From the NCBI RefSeq assembly GCF_014898055.3, contig NW_023603184.1:30544808-30608807 (forward strand): a stretch of 64,000 nt of DNA. Reading direction: 5' to 3'. The DNA is from Talpa occidentalis (Eukaryota > Chordata > Mammalia > Eulipotyphla > Talpidae). Below, piece after piece: positions 24,559 to 37,720 of the stretch; position 1 is the first letter of the stretch; each line of letters opens with the position of its first letter. The position numbers were made by a program, and so were the translations under genes. The notes under the pieces were generated by a model that searched no databases, had not been told where the DNA came from, and saw only the letters and a program-made list of their open reading frames with translations.

Positions 24559-24863
24559 TTTTTTTTAAACTTTCATGGTTTTTATCTTTTTTTTTTAAGA
24601 TTTATTTATTTATTTATACAAGCACTGGGTACAGTCAGAAGCGCGGGAGGGTGAGAGAATTCACCAGAGCCAGAGCGGGGAGCAGAGCAGGCAGAAGGAC
24701 CGAAGGACACTGCTGAGGGGAGCAGCGGGCGGCAGGAGAGGTCTGCGCGCCATGTGGGACCCTCCTCCGGTGGCCGGGGAGCAGCCGGGGATTGAACCAG
24801 TGCTGCAGAGGCTGCGGGTAGCTTCGCAACCCAGTGCTCAACCGTTGCGCCACCGGGGAGGCC
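24559..24863 (-). mobile_element. tRNA-derived SINE (type B) with double A-tail
   Basis: Minus-strand copy with TSD ctggccacctcacttttt (24541-24558) against ctggtcacctcacttttt (24864-24881). Between the left TSD and the SINE tail lie two poly-T runs separated by about 20 unrelated bases (aaactttcatggtttttatc), as expected for read-through of the source SINE and a second A-tail. Confidence 0.88.
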
Positions 24864-24881
24864 CTGGTCACCTCACTTTTT

Positions 24882-26579
24882 GTTTGCCAGTGTCTACACA
24901 GCACCGCTTGTGTGTGAGGCCTTTCGTCACTATTCATCTACTCCTCCTGTTCCTTGGGAATTTGTCCAGCTATTTTCACTGCTTTTTTAATAAGACTCTA
25001 CCTGTTAGATGTTGAACAGTATGCCAGATCTTAGTTGATATGGGCAGATTCTTCTGATGCCTTGATCCTGGCACAAGAGATGTACCCCATGGGAGACTGG
25101 CTTTGTTACATCATCAAACCAAACTATATGGGAAATTGGAAGCTCAGAATAGGGGCTTTATATGTTCAAGGCCATATAAAGCACATGTGGCAAAGAAAGG
25201 TCAAGCATCTTATTTGAACGCCTGTTGGAGGAACTAGTATGTTTTGTTTAATTAGGCATTTATATCTCTCTTCTAATGGAAGAGGAAATTCTAAGAAGAA
25301 AATTGTCTTATTCATTTATTTCTCTATGATCTAACTGGAGTCTCATGCAGAACAGATGCCCTTTTGACTCAGACCAAAGCTGATGTTAGACTGGTCTCAG
25401 AACAGGTCAAATATGGGATCAGGATCAGAAAGAACTGCCTGTGGATGGGGATGGAGGCTGGTTCAGGATCGCTTGTAAACTCAAATGACCTGGCCTGGAC
25501 CACTTCTACCTCAGTTATACTCAGAGCTAAGGCTCACTAGGGACCATGAATGTAAATGAGTAAAGGTGACTGCTACCCCCAAGGGGCCTGCTGAAAGGAG
25601 AGGAGACAGGTGTGATCAGAGGCCAGACTGTCCTATACCTGAGGCCACTACAAGAGACAAATCCTGCCCAGCTCCATAGAGTAGCCCATAGAGAGTTTCA
25701 CAGCCTCCAGATGGGCACCCCAGATGCACATTTGGGGCTTCAGTCCGATGCTTGGTTTAGCCTGAGGTTGGGCCCTGAGAGATTTCACCAAACACACTTA
25801 TTTTCTTCCCTGCTATACCAAGGAGCTGAGGGTCACTTCTTTAAGAAAATAGGTCCTGTTCTCTCCCCATAACTTGCAGATGTCTATGACTTAAAAACAG
25901 GAATTTGGGTGGAACTGTCCTTAATATACCTTAATATACCTTTATGTCCTTAACATACCTTAATTGTCCTTAATATACCTTAAGATCCTAGTGGGGGGAA
26001 GCTGAGCTGGAGACAACTTTCTGAAAAGCTAGAGGGGTTTGGGCCACAGCTCCTGCAAGTGCAGACCTCAGGGTCTGTGTCAGTGCCAGATGGACATGGT
26101 TCACACACTCCTGGTCATCACATTCGGTATGTTTTGCGCTATGGAGTTGGCAGAGGGATTTCTACATGGAGACGAGGGAGTTATAATTCATGAGCAAACT
26201 GAATTTGTAGAGACAGGAAAGTAAATGCTCCCAAGTTCAGCATTCCTCAGCGAGTGTCCTGGGGAAGGCAGTGGTGTTTTTTCCTCAAGTGTGGGGTCAT
26301 TGTGCTCTCCAGGGTAGCATCACACACCAGGGGATGTTTAGGGCAGAACCCAAGAGAGAGGAAAGAAAGAACTTCGGTTCTGGTCTAGGTTCAGCCAGAA
26401 GTTTACTCTCTAGCTTGGGCAAATCATTTGCCCTCTCTAGATCTTGTTTTCCCTTTGCATAAACTACAGAATAGGAAAAGACAATTCCTCATGACCTGCC
26501 CTCTTGTAACATTCCAGAGTGATAAAGGCTCAATTGTTAACTCTGTGCTTAGTGTTTTCCTTAAGGAACAATTTTAAAC
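24882..26579. other. intron 1 stretch with a small tandem repeat
   Basis: No gene. It contains the ccttaatata tandem at 25917-25984. The rest is unassigned. Confidence 0.4.
25917..25984. repeat. imperfect tandem repeat of tccttaatatacct
   Basis: About six imperfect units of the form (t)ccttaatatacctta. Confidence 0.85.
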
Positions 26580-29010
26580 TATTAATTAATTTATTTGGTG
26601 GCTATAGATCAATTTATTCTTGAGTCAGTTTTGGTAAATTGTATTTTTCCAGCAATTTACCTAGTTTGTTTATGATTTCAGTGATATACCACAATATCTT
26701 TGTTAATATAATCCATAATATTTTATCTCTGCTTCATATAATAAACTCTTTATTGCTAATATTGATTATATTTATTCCTTTTCTTTTTCCTAACTTTTTT
26801 TCTGCTCTTACCAGAAGTTTTTTTATTTGTGTTTTCAAATCTACTTCATTGATAATCTCATTTATGTTAACATTTTGTTTTGTGTTGTGTTTTGCTTCTG
26901 TTTTTTCTATTGTAACTATTTTTCTACTGCTTTGGAATTCTTCCTTCTTTAAAAAAAGTTCCTATGAAGTTAGAAATTCTTCTGATTTCGTATTTTCTAA
27001 GTGAAGGTGGCAATTTTTATTCTTAATTCTACTTATCTGTATACTACTGATTTTCATAGGCATTTTCATAATCATTCAGGTTTTTCTAATTTCTGTTATA
27101 CTTTCTTCTTTGATGGTAATGTGTGTGCTTAAAATGCAAAGATAGGAGTGTATTTATGTTGAGGTACAAATTACAATCTGTAGAATTCCAAGCATTGGAA
27201 ATTTGCTGACACTTGCTATAAGATCTAGACACTAGTCATTTTAAAACAAGGGTGATTCATGAGTCCTTGGAAAGGACTTGTACCCATGATATAAGTTGAA
27301 TGCAGTGTTCTATTTCATAAACATTGAATCTAAGTTAATCGTGTCATTAAAACACTTATATCTCTACTGACAGTTTTTCTGCTTGATTTATCAATTAATG
27401 ACAGAATTGGAGTTATATTGAAATGGTCTTGGATTATCCATCTGTGATTCTGGACTTGTTCATTTCTCCTAGCAATTTTATCAGTTTTTGCTTTTTGTGT
27501 CTTCAGACTGTTGATTATTATTATTAGGTGCATCCTCATTAATATATATTCTTGATGGAATAAACTTTGTATTTTTGTAGAGTAAAATTCCTTTATCTCT
27601 ATAATGCTAAAGTTTATTCTCTTAAAGCTTGTTTTGTATTATATGAGTACATTAGCACTATTTCTAAGATATGTCTTAAATAGACTTTAACTTTAAGCTG
27701 CTTTGGTTCTTTTGTTTTAGGTATATTCCTATATTTCTTGTTGCCAGTACATAGAACGTTTTCTTTTTCTCTCCCTTCCTTCCTTTGTCATTGTCCTTGT
27801 CCCTCTCCTCCTCCTCTGTTCTGCCTGCCTCCCTCCCTGCACCTCTCTCTCAGGTACACGTTATACTCTGCTTACAAGTATATGCTTTCCCTTACAGGGA
27901 CTACTATTATGCATAGATACGCCCCCTCTACACTTCTTTCTTATTTTGTTTTATGAATTTCCCTTTACACATATCTGGAGGGTAATATTTATTTTTGTCT
28001 CTCTATATATTCTTTTAGTTGGTTGTCCTAGATATTATAGCATTAATATCTATATTATTTTTTAAACTTACTTTAGTCAACCCCTGTTGAATTTACATAC
28101 AATATTTTAGAGTTATCTTTTTCTCCCTTATCCCACTACTGATGTATTATAATAATTGTTTCTTATAGTCGAGATTTGCTTGGGTTTACTCACACAGTTA
28201 CAAGTAAGTTTGCTCATCATTCTTTCTTGAATTTCAGCCTTCCATCTGGTATTACATTCTTTTTTGCCTTAAATAAATAGTTTAGAATCTCCTTTAACGT
28301 GGGATTTTTACTTGCTTGAAAATGCCTTTTTTTGAAATACAGTTTCTCAGGATGTAAAATTTTAGGATGATTATTTTCAGTAACCAGATATTTGCCCATT
28401 GTCTGGTGACTTCTGTCACTGCTATTAAGTGATTACCTGTCAATGTAATTTCTTGATTTTTTCTTTGGATTCTTTCAAAATCATCTCTGTCGTTGGTGTT
28501 CTTTATTTAGTCAAGAGTTCTCTAGGATGTGTATGTTTCCTGACTTAATTCATTGGGATTCCTGGGTTTGAAATTTTTTTTTTAATTATGGGAAACTTTT
28601 CAACCACTGTTTTTTTGAATATCATCTCCTCCAGCACCCCTCACTCCCTCCGCAACCCCACCTCACCCTTCCTTATCACTTGGAACTATGATTAGACAAT
28701 TTTACACTCCTTTATTCCTTAGCTTTAGTTCTCTCATATGTTCTCTCTGGGCTGCATTTTGGATACTTTCTTTTGTTCTATATTTTAATACACCAATCCA
28801 TTCTTTAGTTGTGATTAATCAGTCCTATGAGTTTTTTTAAATTTTAATTATCCTATCTTTAATTTATAGAAGTTCTATTTGGCTCTTTCTCAAATCTGCT
28901 TGGCTATATTTTATAGCCTTTATTCCTTGAAAATGTTTCCAAGATTCTCTTTTATTTCTTGAAACCAAATTCTTTAATTGAGTCCCACTTCACCCTGTAC
29001 CCTGCCAACC
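26580..29010 (-). mobile_element. old L1/HAL1-like block, minus strand
   Basis: AT-rich DNA reading as antisense of old L1 ORF2 (26.6-27.0 kb). It is followed by 5' and ORF1-side sequence of L1/HAL1 type: 'tcagtttttgctttttgtgtcttcagactg', 'gttgtcctagatattatagc', 'tttctcaggatgtaaaattttagg', 'ttcaaccactgtttttttgaatatc'. Fully decayed. Confidence 0.65.
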
Positions 29011-32000
29011 CCACTCAGATTATGTGAACTGAGGTCACACACCAACATAATGGTCATATTATGAAATTTTCAGGAGATATTTTACTTTACTTTACTTAGG
29101 TCAGGACAGACACCTTTTCTTGCTAACATGTTCTGTTATTGGGTTTTTGTCCTTCTGGATCCCTGTCTGACTTTTTTTCCCTTGACAAGGCCTCAGCTTT
29201 GTCTCTTGTCTGCCTTGCCTCATACACAACGGTGGGCCAGCAGTTTGAGGAATACAACATTCAGCACATGTCCTCAGGGCAAAGACTCCCTTCCACTCTT
29301 GCTTACTTTCCCTGATTCCTACTTTTGCTTTGCTTTAGACATCTCCAAATTCCTTATTTTTTTTTTTGCCAACTCAGTATGCATTTTAAGAATACATTAA
29401 GAAAAACGTAATCTTTATTAAACCCTTAAAAATTCTTCTCATGAGAAGTATTTTAGAATATTTGGTCTATCACATTTCTGAACATAAAACATTTCTGTGT
29501 GAGCTTTCTTTATAAGAGGAGGACTTAATTGTGAACTAAAAAAATCAGGTGCTAAAAAACAGTGGAATGGTAAAGAGCACCTTAAGGAAAGGGTATAGGC
29601 TTCAGCCTCACTCAGCTTACTACCTACTAGCTATATACCTTGGGAAATTATTGAATCTCTCAGGACCTTCACTTTCATGACTTAAAAATGGGGGATAATA
29701 GTATTTGAGATTTTTTTTTTTAGTTGACTAAATGGGTTTCTTTATGTGAAGCACTTAAAAGCATGCTTGGTCCATAGTTAAGCATCTAATACCATAATTA
29801 ATTGACTTTTAAATAATATAGATTATAAAATGTCCTGTTACTTCATAAAAAAAGAAAATATGATTCTGATTAAACTAAGACACATTGCAAAGATACAATT
29901 GGCAGAAACAAAAACCTCAACTTCAGGTGTTAAAGTAGGAAAAATACATTTTAGAACTACTTGACTTTAGCAAATGTTAGCTTTTACTATAATGGGTACA
30001 TATGAGAAGAAAAGGCAGTGGTTGAGAAAGGGCATGTTGGTCTCAGAATTGATACTGGTCTCAGATTAAAATTGACATTTTAAATATTTGTAGGCATTTC
30101 TTCCATCCCACCCTCACCTCATCAATTTCTGAACCATGGTTATATTTGTGTTTGAACAAGAGTCAGTGTCAGATTGCCAGTGGATAAAGAAAATATTCCA
30201 TCATTTCCCCCAAGACTGAGGAAGAAGGGAAAAGGAACTTAATTTATTGAGCGATGTCTGTGACTGGTATACTTTTGGATGCCTTAAAAATTGCATTTAC
30301 TTTAAATATCACAACTAGTTAAGTCAATCAATAATAGCTGCTATAACAAACAACCCTCAAGATTTTGTGGTTTAACACTTTATGTTTATTTCTCTCTTAC
30401 ATCATAGACTGATGTGGATTGTGAGGCTCTGCGCCAAAATGAGATTTAGGACTCATCTTGGCTTACATGGGGGCATTTCAGTTGCTCTGGAATCACTCAG
30501 TAGGCAGAAAAGAAGAGAGAGGAAACATGGAGAGACGATACTTTCTATTATAATTTGAGCTTATTCAGGATCTTACAGTCTTTGTTTCTAGGGAAAAATT
30601 ACTATAGACTAGCATGGTTGGAGAAGGCCTCCCAGGTGAAGTAGAGCTAATACCTGAAACATTGTTATTACCTGGTGATAAGGAAGAATTTCAACCTGGA
30701 TGTATTAGGGTTCTGTGTCCAATACATGGGATTATAGAAGAACAAGATGTTTCTGCAGAACCATGGGAGCCTAACATTTCCTAAACTCCTATTGTGTCAG
30801 ACACCACACTGTGGGACAAACTGTTTGGTCCTGCCTGTGGGCTCTTTTTCTTGTTTGATCCATTATATGCCTCAGTTAATAACTCAAATAGCCATATAGG
30901 CACCGTGTGGTTCACGTACCTGGATTCTTTACCTGAGGATGTTTTGACGACAATAGGATTTGTTGAGAATATGCACATTCTGAACATTCTATTTACATAC
31001 AGTGATCTACAGTGGGTTCTGATTCTTTGTCTTTGGCTTCTTTTCATTAATGAGGTGATAAGAACCTTTTGTCACTGTGGCAGAGCCAAGGTTCTAGTTC
31101 AGTCTGGATTCTCTTTTGAATGCCCCATACAATGATCATACAATGTGTGAGCTGGGATTGTAACTGTTTCTTCAATGTCAATGTTAACCACAGAAAATGT
31201 CTTAGTGTTGTTGTTTGTGCTTATTGAAAGTATGAGCTTGATGTGCTAGGTCTTTATCATATTTCTTCTATGGAAAACTTTCTTTCCAATGTATTTAACA
31301 TATTCTGCTTTTTAATCCCCTTTAGTGGGAAGCAGTCATCCGGCCTGAGTTCTGGGTAGGAAGTGAGTCTTACAAAGATGTATATCATAAGACTTTCTGG
31401 ATATCCCCATTAACTAGTCCCCTGGATCAAAGCTTATGATATCACTATTTCACTTACTCTTAAATATCATACAGGTTATATGATCTTATTTGGTTTGAAC
31501 AGTAGTCCTGAGAATAGATTCTATTCCTTCTTATAAATGAAGAATCTGAAGGTCAGAGAAACCTAGTAAGAGGCAGAACTAGAATTGGATTCCAATTCTG
31601 AACTTTAGGATTTCCATGGCATTATCCTGCTACTTTCCAAATGTTGTTGAGCAAACTTGAGTTTGGAGGGTTTGGGGAGGAAATACAATCAGAGATGAAG
31701 GTCGTGTTATTATGTTGATGTAGCAGTATACTATCATCTGCTCATGACTTTAGGAGTAAGAGGGCATCATACTTGTGAATTTATAGGAGATTGTATAATT
31801 CTCTCTCCTGTGTACTACTTCCCAAGCGCGTATAGACCCTCTCATCCTGGGCCCTCATCATGACTCAGAGAGAGAAATAATCTGCTAGGTGTGACCTCCG
31901 AGTATGATTTATGAAACAGGATGTATCCAAATTTTCACCATATGGGAGCTATTCAATTTTCTCTAATGGTCTTTATCTGAGAGTTATGTCTGTTCATGGC

Positions 32001-32477
32001 AGCCACGGCCAGTAAGTCATTAGCTTAAAGTATACTGATTGTTAATTTTAGCACCTTGGGATCTGGGCCCAGTGAGAAAGCTCTGTTTTACAAGTTGGAG
32101 GTAAGAAAATTTTGGGCAGTTGGCTAACATTCGCATCAGGAAAAGTTAGAAGATAAGAAGGGATAATTTAAAAGTTAAAGAGTAAAAAGCATTTGACCAG
32201 CTGGACATTGTTCACGAGATGGCAAAATGGCCTCTACCTGGCTTCCCCTTACTAGGGACTGTCCTCACCAGAAGGGGAGTGGAACCAGTGTTTGTATCAA
32301 GTACCCTGCATGCCAGGGACTCGACACACATGTGAACTCACTAATGCACACACACAGCAGAGCCATGAGGAAGGAGCCATTATTTTATTTTACACTTATT
32401 CCACTTTACAGATAAGGAAACCTAGTGCCTGAGGTCAGCTAATAGAAATTGGATATGAAAGCAGGCAGCCTGACTCT
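29011..32477. other. intron 1 stretch, AT-rich, mostly unassigned
   Basis: A MIR-like copy is described at 29560-29810. The piece at 30330-30560 (gctgctataacaaacaaccctcaag) looks like an old dispersed repeat whose family I cannot name. No gene. Confidence 0.4.
29560..29810 (+). mobile_element. MIR-like SINE remnant
   Basis: MIR order: 'ggtataggcttcagcctcac', 'ctagctatataccttgggaaattattgaatctctcagg', 'aaaaatgggggataatagta'. Confidence 0.65.
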
Positions 32478-32491
32478 AAATCTGCATTCTT

Positions 32492-33219
32492 TTTAAAAAT
32501 TTATTTTATTTTTTTATTCATTTATTTTTAAATTTTCTTACACCATTTTTATTTTTGTACAATATTTGATTTCTCCTCATAATCCCCATAAAACACCCAC
32601 CACCATGTCACCTGTGAACTGTCACCATGGTAGTCCCTTGTGCTCTTCCCTTCCCTGTTTTGACCTCTCTGCCTCCCCCTCCCCTGCTGAATGTCTCGGA
32701 TCTATAATTTGCCTGCTAGTTTGTCTTCTTTCTTTCATTCTTTTTTTTTTTAAAGATTTTTTTATTTATGCATACAATACAAGAGCTGGGGTACAGACTA
32801 GAGATGCAGGGGTGAGAGGATTCACCAGAGACAGAGCAGGGAACAGAACAGGCAGACTGATCAAAGTACACTGCAGAGGGGAGCAGTGGGCGAGACAGGA
32901 GAGGTCTGCCGCACCATGTGGGTTTCTCTCTGGCAGGCTGGGGATCGAACTCATGCTGCAGAGGCTGTGAATTGCTTCATAGTGCAGTGCTTAACTCCTT
33001 GCACCACCTGGGAGGCCCTAGTTTGTCTTCTCTCTGATGCTTTGTTCAGTTTCCCTATATTCCTACTATAGGTGAAACCATTCGATATTTTTCTTTTTCC
33101 TTTTTTATTGCAGCACTATTTACAATAGCTAAGATATGGAAACAACCTAAATGCCCCAAAACAGATGAATGGATCAAGAAGATGTGGTACATATACACAA
33201 TGGAAACTATTCAGCAAAT
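32492..33219 (-). mobile_element. L1 insertion with 5' inversion (twin priming)
   Basis: The left part (to about 33097, minus an inserted SINE) is minus-strand L1 3' end with poly-T/A at left. The right part, from about 33101, is ORF2 3' sequence in + orientation (gcactatttacaatagctaa, then atggatcaagaagatgtggt). The whole is flanked by aaatctgcattctt (32478-32491) and aaatctgcgttctt (33220-33233), a 14 bp TSD with one change. Confidence 0.75.
32730..33017 (-). mobile_element. tRNA-derived SINE (type A) nested in L1
   Basis: Minus-strand copy with perfect 14 bp TSD ctagtttgtcttct at 32716-32729 and 33018-33031. It splits the twin-primed L1 and is therefore younger. Confidence 0.9.
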
Positions 33220-33233
33220 AAATCTGCGTTCTT

Positions 33234-34959
33234 AACCAACAGAGTTTTGGACGGCGGTGGCCCGAAGGCTTGGCCCAGTTTCCCAGAGGGACCACACTCC
33301 ACCTATGTTTGTGGAGGGATCTGGGCACCAGTTTCTCACATCTGACCTGTAGAAAACCCCCATTTCAGTGCCCACTTCCAGAAACCAGTTGCTGCAGTAT
33401 CCTTGTTTGGCTCAGGACTGAGTCCAGCTCTGAGGGGTGTCAAAGCCCAGACCTGGGGTGTCGAAGCCCCTAGCCCACTCGGAGATACAACACGGCAGCA
33501 GACATGGCCCTCTGGGCTCCAGAGTCTGCCTTCCACACACACTCCTTCATGAAGGTTGCCTGGGGCTTGACTTTGACAAATTGGAGCCATTTCAGGGGTG
33601 AATGTCCTGTCAGTCAGGAGTTGGGGCACGTGAGCCTCGATAGAGAGCTTGCCTCTGGATGCCTTTCTCTCCAACCTCTGGGGACTCAGGGGCACCTCTG
33701 AGTCCACCTGTCTGTCCCATTCTAAGGCTGAGTTGAATCAAACTAGGAATCCCTGCAATTTCCCTTTCCTCTGTCCTTTTCCCTGTGCTTGATAGGAGAA
33801 AGAGCAGAAGTAAGCACCCTTACTTTACAGATGGGGACCTGCGGTGCTTTTGATTTCTCTGGTAAATCACCCTGGGCCCTGGCGAGTCTCTCTGAGCAGC
33901 TGACAAGCAGTCATCTTTGGATTCTCTCAGGGAGGAGCTTATGGGAACAAGGAAACCTGGGTGCAGGACTCAGAGGTGGCGCAGATTACTGTGACCTGAA
34001 AACTTCCTGTTTTTAAATGTGGTTCATCTGTCCAGTGTTAACCACTCTGTGCTTCAGTTTCTGTGTCTGAAAAATGGAGATAACATGAGTAATCTACCTC
34101 TCATTTTAAGAGATTAGTGTAAAGTATTTAAATCAATGCTTTATATATAGTTAGCACCCAGTAAATGTTTCTTCTTATTATTTATGTTGTTACTACTAAG
34201 GGTAATCTCTAAACCCCCAACAACTCTAATACTCTTTTATCAGTACTCTACTATATCTACAGTTATGATGTGGACTACTCCAAGAAGGCTGCCTGGATTT
34301 TGGCTGGGAGTAGAGACTCCTGTCAAGTTCACAGATGTATTGTGTAAATGGGGGATATGTGTTATCTTCTAGGGAAGGTCTAGAATGTAGATAGATCCGG
34401 TGAATCGGGTGGAAGTTTGGGATCTTGTCTACTTTGCTGAAATTATTCTGGCTCTGGAATGGAGGGGCAGGGTCAAGGTCTGGGTGGGTTTTCATTGCCC
34501 GAGGCGGTGAGGCCCAGCTCTGTTGGCCCTCAGGTCTGTTTGCCTGTTGCCAGGCTCTGCCGCTTGACACCTGTGAGGGGCTATGGGGCTTCCTCTGGGG
34601 AGCCAAGCTCTCTATAATTCATGAGGCTAGGTCCATTCACCAGGGCTGGGTGGCAGCTTGCTTGGTTTCTTAGGCTTCCCTTGGGAATGAGGGTTCTTAA
34701 AGTGTCTAGTTGCTATGTGAAGCTGGCCCCTCCAGCTAGCTATTCAGAAATATCTCCAATAACCTCTTCACAGGTCAATCAGAGACCCAGAGTGGGGGTG
34801 GAGTGGGAGATCATTGTCATTACCTCCCAAAGCTCATTGCAGTCCTCCGTTCTACCCCAGACACTCACTTCTCCAACTCTAGTTCTGGAGGTTTTGTGGC
34901 CCCCTGGGAACTTGTACCTGCCTCTTAAATGAACCTCTGTACTTGGTCTTACTCCCTGG
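33234..34959. other. intron 1 stretch, no gene
   Basis: A MIR-like trace lies at 34030-34180 (ctgtgcttcagtttctgtgtctgaaaaatgg). Other open frames here lack recognisable products. Confidence 0.4.
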
Positions 34960-35570
34960 AGTCCACCCATCCTCCCTGGTCTCTGTGGAAGCTGAAATTC
35001 TACACTGATCATTTCACTCCTTTGCTCAAACATCCCCCACAGCTCCCTACCACCCATAGCTTCCTTTTATACTCCATGCAGCACCACCATCTATCCCTCT
35101 AGAGAGATCTGGGCCCCCAAACATATTTTCTGGTCTCCTTGCCATGGCTCACATTATTTTCGTGGCTCTCAATATCCCACCCTGACTTTAAGGTCCAGAT
35201 ATAACCTCCTTTAAAAAGTCTACTCTGCTGAAAGTGACTACATTCCCAGGCTATTAGATTGTTCCTCTAAACTTCACCCCCAGCCCAGAGTCCTTCAGGC
35301 TCTGGAAACTATTGCATTTCTCCAGTCTTACCTCTGTGCTTTTCATGTGCCTTTCCCTCTGCTTGCACACTCTTCCAAGCCCTTCTTCTTCCTCTGCTCC
35401 ACATGTTTCTTCCCAGTATCACCTTTGGGTATCCTGCTCTGAGAAACTTTCCCTGAGCCCTCTCCCCACCTCCCATTTGGACCCAGAGGTATTCAGAAGT
35501 CCTCTGGACCTCCCTTAACACCCCATTGTTTACCTGTTTTGCAGTTGTCATACAGCATTGGGACTGTCTG
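34960..35570 (+). mobile_element. L2 remnant, plus strand
   Basis: L2 order: 'actcctttgctcaaacatccc', 'ttcatgtgcctttccctctgcttgcacactcttcc', 'atcacctttgggtatcctg', 'acctcccttaacaccccattg'. Non-coding fossil. Confidence 0.65.
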
Positions 35571-36890
35571 TTTTTTTCATTTTTCTATCTGTGCGTGTAG
35601 AAGAACTTGGTGAGCACAGAGCCAGGAGTGTGGACAGAGGCTGCAACCCCCCTGGGTGAGACCAGATGGTGAGGAGCACGAGAACCCAGGAGGGACAGGT
35701 GGTTTGTCTCAAAGCCTGTTAGAATGCAGAGTCTTTCAGTGCTGTGTGTCAGGTTGCAAAATGTCCTCCCACAGACATCTAATAAAAATGTAGTGAAATA
35801 GGTACCCTGGTTTTCTTTTACCAGAGAGAAAGTGGAGGTTCTTCAAGAAGAACCCATTCGCTCAGTCAGCAAGTGTCTCTTGATGGTTGGGCACCAGACA
35901 CTGTGTCAGGCAGGGCACTAGCTCCAGCCAGGAGCAGGACAGACCTCTAAGCCCTGCTCCTGGCATCAGGAAAAGACGTTATGCTACTGATCTAGTAGTT
36001 AATTATTTAATTGCAATTGTGGTAACTTCTACAGAGGGGAAATAATAGGGGGGAGTACAGGGAATCATAATGAGGGACTTGTCTGGATCCCAGGGTCGCA
36101 GTCCGCTCCTACCCTGCTGCTATATCCTCTGTGCACCTACTGCTGCGTCTGGAGCTAAACTGCACGATATTTACTGTCCAGCCCCTGTTGACAGCCCTAA
36201 TGGATTCTGCAGATTAAACAATCCATGCCTTGAGCTGTATGTACATGGATCGGCCCATTAGTTGGTGACGGAAGCCGCCCTTGCTTCTGGTTCTAATGAA
36301 ATAATTTACTGCAAATAGCCTGCATTTCCTCCTGAGTCCAGGCTGACTTGTTAGTCAAATAGAGGTGCGAGCACGACTACCTATAATGGGAAGCCGTAGC
36401 AGAAATGAACTGACCAAGTGGGTGATTGTCTCAGCAGGTGTTGAATTAAATCGGAGACATTTAAGGCTTTGAATCCTTGTAAACTAGCCACTTTGGTGGG
36501 GGAGGCAGAGCTGAGAACTCTGCAGAAACAAGTCTGCTGGTCTAATGAATTAGGACTGGCCCTGGGGAGGGGAGTGGGGAGGGGCTTGGGATTTCCTTTC
36601 CCTGCTCACTCTCTTTTTATCTCTCTCATTGGCAAAATAGCATCTCTACTCTGATACCCATTTCTCACCTCCTCCTTCCACAAAGGATACTTTCCCTTTT
36701 AGGCTACCAGGCATCAAGTTCATGATATCATTATATTGTATTAATTATTGGATCTTTTGCACTTGGGAGGCAGGTGTAATAGAGCAAACCACATTCATGG
36801 GGGTTGGTGATTTTCCCAAGGTCATGTATTAGTGAGGTACAGTCAGGATTTGGATCCAGACCTATTAGACTGCAAAATTTAAGGTTGTGG

Positions 36891-36891
<1 letters not shown>
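35571..36891. other. intron 1 single-copy stretch
   Basis: 36130-36480 is free of recognisable repeats and looks like possible conserved non-coding DNA. An L2-like trace lies at 35860-35960 and a MIR-like trace at 36790-36880. Confidence 0.35.

Positions 36892-36892
<1 letters not shown>

Positions 36893-36921
<29 letters not shown>
36893..36921. repeat. poly-T tract (29 T)
   Basis: An unbroken run of 29 T, followed within 20 bases by tgcaccaccagcaaggac. This resembles the extreme head of the local SINE in reverse orientation and may be a collapsed SINE. Confidence 0.9.
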
Positions 36922-36923
<2 letters not shown>

Positions 36924-37544
36924 TTTTTTTTCCTTTTTGCACCACCAGCAAGGACACATGACATAGGGCAAAGAAGTTGCTTTGACTCCACTATTGACTT
37001 GCTTTGTAGCTTTGGAGTCTCTGAGTCAGAGGTTTTGCTCTGAGTCTCTGCTCATTAAAATGAGTCAGGCTTAGGGCAGTGGGAGGGGGTGGCTGCAGTC
37101 CTTGGGGGCTACCCTGAAATCAACTTACTTGAATCAGGGCTCTCTATATAGCTAGTGACACTCTGAGGCTGTAGCTGGGACTGCACTGTCCCCTTTCCAA
37201 TCCCTTTGGCACTTATCTCTCTGGGTGTGACTTTTATGAAAGGAACCGATACGTGAGGTCGGCTGTCCACAGCCTCTTCCTCCTATCAGCTGAGTGCAGT
37301 GCTTGCTCTTTGTCTCCTGCCTTTGAGGACTGTTCTTCTGTCTGCAGGCTGTGTCACCGATGCCACTGATAAAGCTGGGAGGTAGAAGCATGGAAGAGTA
37401 CTGGGCTCCCCTTAAGGGGGTGAGGGTTGACTGCTGCTGCCATGGAATGGACTCAGGCTGCCTGTTAGCAACTGCTGGACATGTGGCACTTGTGTCTGGC
37501 TCTCATTGTCTTCACTTGCTCCAGAACCTCCACTCCGATCATAA

Positions 37545-37720
37545 ATACTGGATACACCTACCAGCTATGTGACTTGGGCAATCCTCTTGCTTGCACTACA
37601 TTTCTGGGCTCTCATCTGTCACAAAGTGATGATGATGCTGTTAAATCAGTTAATGTTATATGATGCATTTAGAACAGTGCTTGGCACCAAGTGCCCACTC
37701 GAATAACATTATCTATGCTT
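37545..37720 (+). mobile_element. MIR-like SINE remnant
   Basis: MIR core 'cagctatgtgacttgggcaatcctcttgc', then 'tcatctgtcacaaagtgatgatgatg' and 'agaacagtgcttggcacc'. Confidence 0.65.
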
